Notes under the pieces: model-generated
What the model was told of the DNA's origin: nothing
What the model saw: the letters and a program-made list of their open reading frames with translations, nothing else
Database searches by the model: none
Shown here: in pieces, positions 1 to 5,386 of the stretch
Layout of the letters: every line of letters starts with the position of its first letter
How positions within the stretch are numbered: the stretch's first letter is position 1
DNA from: Streptomyces sp. WM4235
GTDB taxonomy: Bacteria; Actinomycetota; Actinomycetes; Streptomycetales; Streptomycetaceae
Length of the DNA stretch: 8,062 nucleotides
Reading direction: 5' to 3'
Assembly (NCBI RefSeq): GCF_001279725.1
Contig: NZ_LGDE01000062.1
Coordinates: forward strand, 1-8,062
Made by a program: the position numbers and the translations under genes

Positions 1-80
1 ATGAGGCCGGCGACGAGGGCGCAGAGGATGGCGAGGAGGCGGCGGTGCATGGGGGCTCAGGAGCCGGTCGCCGGCCTCAT
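1..80. repeat. 14-bp perfect inverted repeat bounding an apparently inverted 52-bp segment
   Basis: Bases 1-14 (atgaggccggcgac) are the exact reverse complement of bases 67-80 (gtcgccggcctcat). The enclosed bases 15-66, read on the minus strand, contain ATG followed by codons for HRRLLAILCAL, and these run in frame into the VAGLILAL encoded from base 67. The segment therefore has the wrong polarity relative to the kinase gene. A small inner palindrome, GGCTC-AG-GAGCC, lies at 54-65 next to the junction. The repeat starts at the very first base of the window, so it may extend further upstream. It may be a biological inversion or a foldback/assembly chimera; the sequence alone cannot decide. 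Confidence 0.85.
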
Positions 81-1479
81 CCTCGCCCTCAGCGTGCCCC
101 TGGTACGTACCACCGCCGAACACACGATCCAGACCTCCTTCACCGGCCGCGTCCAGGACACCGCCTGGTTCGCCGACATGGCCGCCACCGCCCTCGAAAC
201 AGGACGCACCAGCCGCCTCGAAGCCGCCGCCACCCGCTACACCCGCCTCTACGACTCACACGTCGCCATCGTCGACGCCGACCGGGAAATCATCGTCGCC
301 CCAACCCCCGTCAACCTGAAGGAACCCCACGTACGCTCCGCACTCCTCCAGGCCCTCGCCGACCGGCCCCCCGAACAACCCACCGTCGTCTGGCCATGGG
401 ACAACCGCCCCTTCATCCACGCCGACGCCATCAAACGAGACGGTCACATCCTCGGCGCCGTACTGATCGTCTCTCCCACCGACCGAGCACGCTCCGAGGT
501 CGCCGACTACCTCACCCTCGTCATACTCGGCAGCCTCACCGCCCTCACCATCGTCCTGATCGCCGTCGCGACCCCCATCGTCCGCTGGGTGCTGCGCCCC
601 ATCCACGAACTCGACCGCGCCACCCACGAAGTCGCCCAGGGCCGATTGCAAACCCACGTCTCAGACCGGGCCGGCGCCCCGGAGCTACGCCGCCTCGCCA
701 ACAGCTTCAACGCGATGGCCGACAGCATGCACGCATCCCAGGAACAACAACGCGCCTTCGTCGCACAAGCCTCCCACCAGCTACGCAACCCCCTGACCGC
801 ACTTCGACTGCGGGTGGAGAACGTAGAAGACTATGTGAACGACCCCCAAGGCCTGCACGAACTCCACAGCGCGGTCGAAGAGGCCGACCGATTCGGCAAA
901 ATGCTCGACGGACTGCTGCGCATGGCCAGAGCGGAAGCCTCCGAAGCGGAACGAACCCCCATCGACGTGTCAGCCGTCGTTACCCACCGCGCCGACGCCT
1001 GGCGAGCCGCCTTCGACGCCGAAGGCATCCCCCTCACCACACGGATACCCACCAACATCAACGCACTGTCCCTGCCTGGCTGCCTCGACCAAACCCTCGA
1101 CACCCTCCTCGACAACGCCCTCAAGTTCGGCGACGGTTCGCCGGTGGACGTCTCCGTGACCCGCACCCCCGCCCCCCGCGACGACGCCGCCGACCGGCCC
1201 AGTAGTCGACAGACCGCGGATGAGGAACACGACGTGGTGGAAGTGACCGTACGGGACCAAGGCTCCGGACTGACCGCGGAGGAACTCTCCCAGGCGGGCG
1301 GGAGATTCTGGCGCAGCACACGGCATCAAAACATTCCCGGCACCGGCCTCGGACTCGCACTCACCCGCATCCTGGTCGAAGCCGGAGGCGGCGAACTTCA
1401 CCTGGCCTCGGCGCAACCCCACGGACTCACCGCAACCGTGCGACTACCAACCGCCCCCCACCCCACGACCACCGCCTGA
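1..1479 (+). CDS. Membrane-bound sensor histidine kinase (HAMP-HisKA-HATPase), N-terminus rearranged
   Basis: Sensor kinase of a two-component system: it autophosphorylates a histidine and passes the phosphate to a response regulator, which is not in the window but is expected just upstream. Order along the 492 residues: a short hydrophobic stretch at about 23-35, an extracytoplasmic sensor region at about 36-168, one clear membrane helix at about 169-197, HAMP at about 198-250, the H-box ASHQLRNPLTALRL with the phospho-acceptor His259, the N-box LLDNALKFGDGSP (Asn372), the G1 box RDQGSGL (418-424), the F-box RFWRS (435-439) and the G2 box GTGLGLAL (447-454). A charged linker of about 20 residues (about 390-411) lies between the N and G1 boxes. 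The first 22 residues are Arg-rich and unlike any membrane anchor. Bases 1-66 appear inverted, and turning them round would give MHRRLLAILCAL followed by VAGLI, a normal first transmembrane segment. The coding sequence is therefore reliable only from base 67. The function call is secure; the listed start is not. Confidence 0.93.
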   Translation: MRPATRAQRMARRRRCMGAQEPVAGLILALSVPLVRTTAEHTIQTSFTGRVQDTAWFADMAATALETGRTSRLEAAATRYTRLYDSHVAIVDADREIIVAPTPVNLKEPHVRSALLQALADRPPEQPTVVWPWDNRPFIHADAIKRDGHILGAVLIVSPTDRARSEVADYLTLVILGSLTALTIVLIAVATPIVRWVLRPIHELDRATHEVAQGRLQTHVSDRAGAPELRRLANSFNAMADSMHASQEQQRAFVAQASHQLRNPLTALRLRVENVEDYVNDPQGLHELHSAVEEADRFGKMLDGLLRMARAEASEAERTPIDVSAVVTHRADAWRAAFDAEGIPLTTRIPTNINALSLPGCLDQTLDTLLDNALKFGDGSPVDVSVTRTPAPRDDAADRPSSRQTADEEHDVVEVTVRDQGSGLTAEELSQAGGRFWRSTRHQNIPGTGLGLALTRILVEAGGGELHLASAQPHGLTATVRLPTAPHPTTTA

Positions 1480-1484
1480 ACCGC

Positions 1485-1499
1485 CACCCCTCAAGGGTG
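1485..1499. terminator. Small hairpin between convergent genes
   Basis: CACCC (1485-1489) pairs with GGGTG (1495-1499) around a 5-base loop. It sits between the kinase stop (1477-1479) and the body of the convergent lipoprotein gene, overlapping that gene's stop codon. The position suits a bidirectional terminator, but the stem is only 5 bp and there is no T-run, so this is tentative. Confidence 0.25.
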
Positions 1500-2447
1500 C
1501 GACTCCTGATACCAGCGGGCCGCACCCGGATGCAGCTCCAACGGATCAGTGGCAATCGCCGACCGCCGATCCAGCCGCCGAGCCTCCGGATGCGCCCGTA
1601 TCAACTGCGACTGCCCTTCAAAGAGCAACCGCGTCAGCCAATACGCCTCCGACGCCGGCATGTCGCGACGCACAACCAAGAAGTTGGGCACACTCACCGT
1701 CGTCACCGCGCTCTGCGCCCCATAGACCACAGAAGGAACCGTGGTCTCGGTGTAAAGCTCCCCATACGACCGGGTGAGCTCCCCGACCACATCACCCAGG
1801 TCCACCAACCTGATCGCGGTGCCACGCCGCAGCTCCGTGATCGCAGCCGTCGGCAGACCCCCACTCCAAAAGAACGCGTCGATGCGCCCCGCGGCCAGAG
1901 CTGCCGCGGACTCGCGCACATCCAGCCGCAGCGACGTCACATCCTTCTCCGGCGAAAACCCCGCGACCTTCAACACGCGCTCGGCGATCAGCCCCGTACC
2001 CGACCCGTCAGAACCCACCGAGACCCGCAGACCACGTAGCGCCTTCACACTGCGCACCGGGCTGTCCGCGCGAACAACGAGCTGTACATAGTTGTCGTAC
2101 AACGCGGCGAGCGCCACGACGGGCAGCGGCCGGGAGAAGGGCGGATGCCCGGCCACCGCGTCAGCCGCGGCATCCGCCAAGGCGAAGCCCACCCGCGCCT
2201 GGCCGCCATCGACCCTACGCAGGTTGTCGACGCTTCCCCCTGTGTGCACAACCTGGGCCGAGACACCCGGCAAACGCCGCCCGATCACCTCGGCGTAGCC
2301 GGCCCCGTACTCCGCGTACACCCCGCCCGGGTTGCCGGTGGCCACAGCCACCTCACCGGACGGACGATCCGGCACGTCACTTCCCGTGCACGCCGTGGCC
2401 GACAGCATCACGGCGAGCGCAATGACGAGCAGACGTGCCACCCACAT
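1491..2447 (-). CDS. TAXI-family (TRAP-type) solute-binding lipoprotein
   Basis: Predicted extracytoplasmic solute-binding protein of 318 residues, a usual length for the TAXI group. It opens with a lipoprotein signal peptide, MWVARLLVIALAVMLSATAC, giving a lipid-modified Cys20. The mature part begins with the TAXI hallmark VATGNPGGVYAEYGAGYAEV (about 35-54), followed by a conserved GGSVDNLRRV stretch and a GFALADAAADA segment. A second lobe follows (about 138-318), with LRGLRVSVGSDGSGTG and IDAFFWSGGLP. The ATG at 2447 is supported by GGGAG eight bases upstream (2456-2460). TAXI proteins normally deliver ligands such as glutamate or other carboxylates to TRAP membrane subunits. None is present here, and the gene instead converges on a histidine kinase, stop to stop with an 11-base gap. 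A role as ligand receptor for that kinase is inference; an ordinary importer with subunits elsewhere remains possible. Confidence 0.9.
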   Translation of the reverse strand: MWVARLLVIALAVMLSATACTGSDVPDRPSGEVAVATGNPGGVYAEYGAGYAEVIGRRLPGVSAQVVHTGGSVDNLRRVDGGQARVGFALADAAADAVAGHPPFSRPLPVVALAALYDNYVQLVVRADSPVRSVKALRGLRVSVGSDGSGTGLIAERVLKVAGFSPEKDVTSLRLDVRESAAALAAGRIDAFFWSGGLPTAAITELRRGTAIRLVDLGDVVGELTRSYGELYTETTVPSVVYGAQSAVTTVSVPNFLVVRRDMPASEAYWLTRLLFEGQSQLIRAHPEARRLDRRSAIATDPLELHPGAARWYQESHP

Positions 2448-2670
2448 GGGACCAACTCCCTCAACAGCGCACCGCCGGCTCGGGACACATACACGGGCAC
2501 CGAGACAGCCGCCTGAAACAGACTATCGCTGCCTTGCGCCTCCAACGGGGACGCTGCTCTGCTCGGACTCTTGCGAGACGGGTCGGAACCGTCCTGACTT
2601 CTCTGCCTCTCCGCCATGAGCCATCAGACAGGACGGGCCTCGTGCTAAATGAGATGGGGACGCTGCCCGT

Positions 2671-3061
2671 TGTAACCGAGCGGTGAAGCTGGTGACCGAG
2701 CATCGCGCGGAGAACTCATCCGTGAGTGGGCTGCACACTCCAGGTCGCCGTGCGGCGCCGGGCGATGCAGTACGAGAGGAACGCGGCCCAGGTGGCGACC
2801 GTACGCACGGACGAACGGGAGAACTGCGCAAGAGGTGGGCGGAGAACAAGGCGCCTGCGCCTGGGCGACGAGGTCCTGAAGTCCGCGACGACCCTCTTCG
2901 CCCGGGAAGGCGGCCCCTCACCTCTGGTCCTGGCCTTCGCTGATCGGATGCAGGTTACCGGGTGCGCCGTCGAGTCGATCCTCGCCACCTTGAAACAGGA
3001 AGATCTGGAGATCACGGCACGGACCGGGCCTGACACGTTGCTGGGCCGTACAGCGGTCTGA
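2671..3061 (+). pseudogene. Decayed IS3-family transposase (OrfA with start of OrfB)
   Basis: No single frame gives a sensible protein, but pieces of a typical actinobacterial IS3 transposase appear in the correct order in different frames. These are RAVKLVTEHRAENSSV (frame 1, about 2680-2724), EWAA (frame 3, from 2724), LQVAVR and then TVRTDER (frame 2), ELRKRWAENK (frame 1, about 2820-2850), and finally RLRLGDEVLKSATTLFAREG (frame 2), which matches the leucine-zipper/'LKxATxFFA' end of OrfA. The last frame runs on into FADRMQVTGCAVESILATL, which resembles the N-terminus of an IS3 OrfB, and stops at 3059-3061. The catalytic DDE domain is absent. At least four frame changes are needed, so this is an inactive relic. 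No terminal inverted repeats or target duplication could be found. Family assignment rests on remembered motifs. Confidence 0.6.
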
Positions 3062-3189
3062 CAAATCGGCATTCTGCCAGCCGACCCACAGGGCGCGCTC
3101 GGCCTCGGCTACGGGCGTAGTTTAAAGGGACGGGCGACAGAGCACGCGACCCGTTCCGCGGCGGCCTCGCACGGTTCCCCGCGGGGCCC

Positions 3190-3227
3190 GGCCGGCCGGG
3201 CGCATGTCGGGTCGCTCCCGGCCGGCC
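3190..3227. other. Perfect 11-bp GC-rich hairpin, possible terminator
   Basis: GGCCGGCCGGG (3190-3200) is the exact reverse complement of CCCGGCCGGCC (3217-3227), with a 16-base loop. It lies in the gene-free stretch downstream of the transposase relic and beyond the 3' end of the TetR gene. No T-run follows on either strand. It may act as a factor-type terminator or be part of a structured RNA. Confidence 0.4.
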
Positions 3228-3253
3228 CACCCGGACCGCTTCGTACACTGCGT

Positions 3254-3327
3254 GGGAGCGGTGCGGGGGCAGCTCGCCCCCTGCGGGTCGGCTGAGAGCT
3301 GAGGAAGCCCAATGCGACGGTGGGCGA
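3254..3327 (+). promoter_or_regulatory. Possible degenerate TPP-riboswitch-like element
   Basis: GGGAGC (3254-3259), a GC hairpin (3265-3281) and GGCTGAGAG (3290-3298) follow each other with spacing like the 5' half of actinobacterial thiamine-pyrophosphate riboswitches. Next come CTGA (3299-3302), AATGC (3311-3315) and GGTGGGCGAG, a poor echo of the usual CTGATCCGGGTCATGCCGGCGAAGGGA half. The bases that normally lie between GCTGAGAG and CTGAT are missing, and no thiamine gene follows. If real, it is a broken remnant. Chance in GC-rich DNA is quite possible. Confidence 0.15.
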
Positions 3328-3471
3328 GCCGGCCGCGGGAGTCGCTTGCGAGGTTGGTTGGACGTGTTCAGTAGTTGCTGTAGCTAGCCGAGTTCGAACA
3401 GCGGCTGATCACGTCATGAGTGCTGCCACTCGTCGCTTGAACCGGTCTCCGCTCGCCACTGCCTCACACTC

Positions 3472-4122
3472 TCACTGCACCGGAATGGTGGATCCAGGCT
3501 TGGCGGGGTGCGGGGTGAGGAGGCGTTCCGCTGCGAAGCGGACTTGAGCGCGGCGCTCTGCGCTCGCACCGGAATCGGCGGCGATCTGGCGTACCTCGGC
3601 CGGGGCCATGAGCCAGGACGTGGCCAGGGTGATCAGCATGACCAGTAGGTGGTGCGGTTCCCAGGATGCTTCGACCAGACCGTCTCGCTGAGCTTCGGTG
3701 ATGGTGCGGATCTTGTGCCGGTACGAATCGAGTCGCTGGGCGGCCAGCGGGGTGGGGCGGGAACCGTCGTGCAGCCAGGCCCAGACGGCCACCCGCTGCA
3801 GGTCCGGGCGAGCGGTGAATACGTCGTGGAGACGGACGGTGTAGTCGACCAGATCGGTGGAGATCGGTACGGCCTCGGCCAGCTCGTCCAGCCCACATTG
3901 CATGATGCTGTCGAACAGTGATTCCTTGTCGCCGAACCAGGCGTAGATCCGTTCCTTGCTGGCGCGGGCGTTGGTCGCGATCCGATTGATGCGCGCCCCG
4001 TCAACGCCGTATGCCGTGAATTCCTCGGCCGCGGCGGCGAGCACACGTTCCTGGGTCGCCAGACCGCGTGTCTGGCGCCGCTCATCCGTGGCGGGCTGCT
4101 GCTGGTCGCTCCCCGTTGTCAT
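3472..4122 (-). CDS. TetR-family transcriptional regulator
   Basis: DNA-binding repressor-type regulator of 216 residues from the chosen ATG at 4122, which has GGAG nine bases upstream. An in-frame start 63 bases further upstream would run through the intergenic operator region and is unlikely. The N-terminal helix-turn-helix spans about residues 22-70: TQERVLAAAAEEFTAYGVDG, then ARINRIATNARASKERIYAW and FGDKESLF, the standard TetR_N pattern. The rest (about 75-205) is an all-helical ligand and dimer domain with no recognisable substrate signature. It contains an AVWAWLHDG stretch like that of other actinobacterial TetR proteins with a TetR C-terminal domain. The gene is divergent from the DJ-1/PfpI gene, with 105 bases between start codons and two matching palindromes between them. 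It therefore probably represses that gene and perhaps itself. Ligand unknown. Confidence 0.93.
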   Translation of the reverse strand: MTTGSDQQQPATDERRQTRGLATQERVLAAAAEEFTAYGVDGARINRIATNARASKERIYAWFGDKESLFDSIMQCGLDELAEAVPISTDLVDYTVRLHDVFTARPDLQRVAVWAWLHDGSRPTPLAAQRLDSYRHKIRTITEAQRDGLVEASWEPHHLLVMLITLATSWLMAPAEVRQIAADSGASAERRAQVRFAAERLLTPHPAKPGSTIPVQ

Positions 4123-4142
4123 GCGAACACACTCCAAATTTG

Positions 4143-4203
4143 TCGAACCGAAGGGTTTGATTCTACCGCCGGGGCCCACTAGCATCCGAACCAGATGGTT
4201 TGA
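4143..4203. promoter_or_regulatory. Twin TetR-type operators in the divergent intergenic region
   Basis: Two copies of an imperfect palindrome are visible: TCGAACC-gaag-GGTTTGA at 4143-4160 and CCGAACC-agat-GGTTTGA at 4186-4203. Both have 7-base arms and a 4-base centre, and their centres are 43 bp apart, close to four helical turns, so two dimers would lie on the same DNA face. The first overlaps the -35 box and the second begins right after the -10 box of the forward promoter. A further pair, CATCCG (4183-4188) and CGGATG (4208-4213), encloses the second copy. Confidence 0.6.
4157..4185 (+). promoter_or_regulatory. Predicted housekeeping-type promoter for the DJ-1/PfpI gene
   Basis: TTGATT (4157-4162), a 17-base spacer and TAGCAT (4180-4185) match the primary sigma factor consensus well, predicting a start near 4192 and a short leader before the ATG at 4228. 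On the other strand TAGAAT (4165-4160) could serve as the -10 box of the tetR promoter, but no good -35 box goes with it. Both would be covered by the palindromes described for this region. Confidence 0.5.
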
Positions 4204-4227
4204 CTAGCGGATGTGAAGGGCTTCACG

Positions 4228-4956
4228 ATGACCAACCTCCTCATAGTCGTGTCCGCAGCCGACCGCTGGACCCTTAAAGACGGCGCGGCGCACCCTACTG
4301 GCTACTGGGCGGAGGAACTGGCCGTTCCCCATCGACTGTTCACCAAGGCAGGGTGGAAGGTCGACATCGCGACGCCGGCCGGAGTGGCCCCTACGGTCGA
4401 TCCCGTCAGCCTCACCTTCCCGGCGGGCGGTACACCCGGCCGCAACAGAAGACGCGCCGCCTACCTGGACTCCATCGCCCCGCAGCTTCAGCATCCGGGC
4501 ATCTTGGCGCACAGCGACCCGGACGACTACGACGCGGTCTTCTACCCCGGCGGCCACGGCCCGATGGAAGACCTGGCCGTCGACCCCGACTCCGGGGCCC
4601 TCCTCACCCGAACGCTGACGTCGGGCAAGCCTCTCGCCTTGCTCTGCCACGCGGGCGCGGCACTGTTGGCAGCCGAGAACGCAGACGGAAGCTGGCCGTT
4701 CGCCGGCTACTGGCTGACCGCCCTGTCCAACACCGAGGAACGGCTTGGCGGACTCAAGCGCAAGGCTCCCTGGCTCCTGCAGGACAGGCTCATCGAACGA
4801 GGCGCCAACTACACCAAGGCCGCCCTGCCCCTGAGGCCCCATGTCGAGATCGACCGCAACCTCTACACCGGACAGAACCCCGCCTCATCGGCCAAACTCG
4901 CCCACGCCCTGATTGCCGCCGTCACCCGGCGCGCGGCCACGGCCCATCGACCCTGA
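4228..4956 (+). CDS. DJ-1/PfpI family (Hsp31-like) class I glutamine amidotransferase-like protein
   Basis: Cytosolic DJ-1/PfpI superfamily protein of 242 residues. Relatives of this size act as stress proteins with glyoxalase III/deglycase or chaperone-type activity; which of these applies here is not visible. Key features: TGYWAEEL (24-31), supplying the conserved acidic residue; the PGGHGPMEDLA loop (107-117); the nucleophile elbow ALLCHAGAAL (137-146) with Cys140-His141; and the terminal TGQNPASS (194-201), typical of the group. ATG at 4228 is preferred because GAAGGG lies seven bases upstream (4215-4220). A GTG at 4213 in the same frame would overlap that ribosome binding site. The gene is divergently paired with a TetR regulator and has an operator-covered promoter, suggesting induction by a reactive small molecule or antibiotic-like ligand. 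This is inference. Confidence 0.92.
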   Translation: MTNLLIVVSAADRWTLKDGAAHPTGYWAEELAVPHRLFTKAGWKVDIATPAGVAPTVDPVSLTFPAGGTPGRNRRRAAYLDSIAPQLQHPGILAHSDPDDYDAVFYPGGHGPMEDLAVDPDSGALLTRTLTSGKPLALLCHAGAALLAAENADGSWPFAGYWLTALSNTEERLGGLKRKAPWLLQDRLIERGANYTKAALPLRPHVEIDRNLYTGQNPASSAKLAHALIAAVTRRAATAHRP

Positions 4957-5386
4957 TCCGAGCTACGGAATCAAGGAGTCGGGGAGCAGCTCGGTGGAGC
5001 GGATCCAACGAGTCAGTTCGAGTCGGTGGCGGTCGGTGGACACCGAGAGGACGCCAACTCCCAGTTCGTTCCCCGCGTACTCGCCTGCCCCGGCGGATCT
5101 CGGTGCTGCCCCGAGCACACGCAACAGGCATACGTGCCGCCGTTCGAACGCCTGTGTTCCAACTCTTGGGCCGATACCCCGTGGAAGGGCGGCGGCGCGG
5201 CGTCCTCGCCTCAGCGAGCTCGTGTCGTGGTGGATTGCCCGGGGCGCCGGGAACGATTCATCGCCAGCGGGAGGCTCCGGAAATACACCTTATTCGAGAC
5301 CACAGACGTATCCGCGTTCTGAAGGGTCCGATCTCCGGCCGCCGCCGGCTCTGCCGGACAACATGATCAATCCAGAAGGGTGCAGC
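4957..5386. other. Long intergenic region with no confident gene
   Basis: About 430 bases lie between the DJ-1 gene and the aldolase-family gene. The + strand frames here are shadows or chance extensions of the downstream coding frame. The only coding-like signal is a minus-strand open stretch at 4963-5289, listed separately. A small CCGGC-TCT-GCCGG hairpin (5345-5357) lies about 30 bases before the GTG start of the next gene and could be an operator or part of its leader. No convincing -35/-10 pair was found for that gene. Confidence 0.55.
4963..5289 (-). pseudogene. Possible 3' remnant of an unrecognised gene
   Basis: The minus strand is open for about 108 codons, from a TAA at 5290-5292 to a TAG at 4963-4965. 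It has no ATG and only an internal GTG. The last 40 residues read like a real protein end (for example NELGVGVLSVSTDRHRLELT followed by RWIRSTELLPDSLIP), with mostly G/C third positions. The stop lies six bases from the convergent DJ-1 stop, as expected for a genuine convergent neighbour. The upstream part is rich in Arg/Ala/Pro and less convincing. It may be a gene tail truncated by rearrangement, or chance. Family not recognised. Confidence 0.25.

Larger units (their letters stand above)
3062..3471. other. Gene-free region with hairpins
   Basis: About 410 bases lie between the transposase relic and the stop of the TetR gene. Open frames here are short, low in recognisable motifs and read like chance high-GC ORFs. 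The notable contents are an 11-bp perfect hairpin (3190-3227), a second GGGGGC/GCCCCC hairpin (3265-3281), a GGGAGC ... GGCTGAGAG pair of motifs (3254-3298) reminiscent of a TPP riboswitch, and a palindromic GTTCGAAC at 3392-3399. No tRNA cloverleaf can be folded around that last element. Confidence 0.6.

Noticed and set aside
3296..3345. Possible cobalamin riboswitch core (GAGGAAGCCCAATGCGA)
   Set aside because: The invariant GGTG of the core is AATG, the following conserved elements do not align, and no B12-related gene is nearby.
3381..3410. tRNA T-arm-like GTTCGAAC at 3392-3399
   Set aside because: The flanking bases form only a 4-5 bp stem with the wrong loop size and no acceptor, D or anticodon arms can be found; the 8-mer is simply palindromic.
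4123..4185. Upstream in-frame start of the TetR gene at 4185
   Set aside because: The added 21 residues would be encoded by the promoter/operator region, and the ATG at 4122 has a good GGAG site.
4204..4842. Minus-strand frame opposite the DJ-1 gene
   Set aside because: Antisense shadow typical of high-GC DNA; no recognisable motifs or ribosome binding site.
4353..5366. Long + strand open frame overlapping the DJ-1 gene and intergenic region (337 codons)
   Set aside because: It is an Arg/Pro/Gly-rich shadow frame over the DJ-1 coding sequence, which carries clear family motifs in another frame.
4913..5386. N-terminal extension of the aldolase-family enzyme to an upstream ATG
   Set aside because: The extension would overlap the end of the DJ-1 gene and adds about 158 residues of low-complexity Ser/Pro/Arg sequence; GTG at 5387 has a well-placed ribosome binding site and fits family length.
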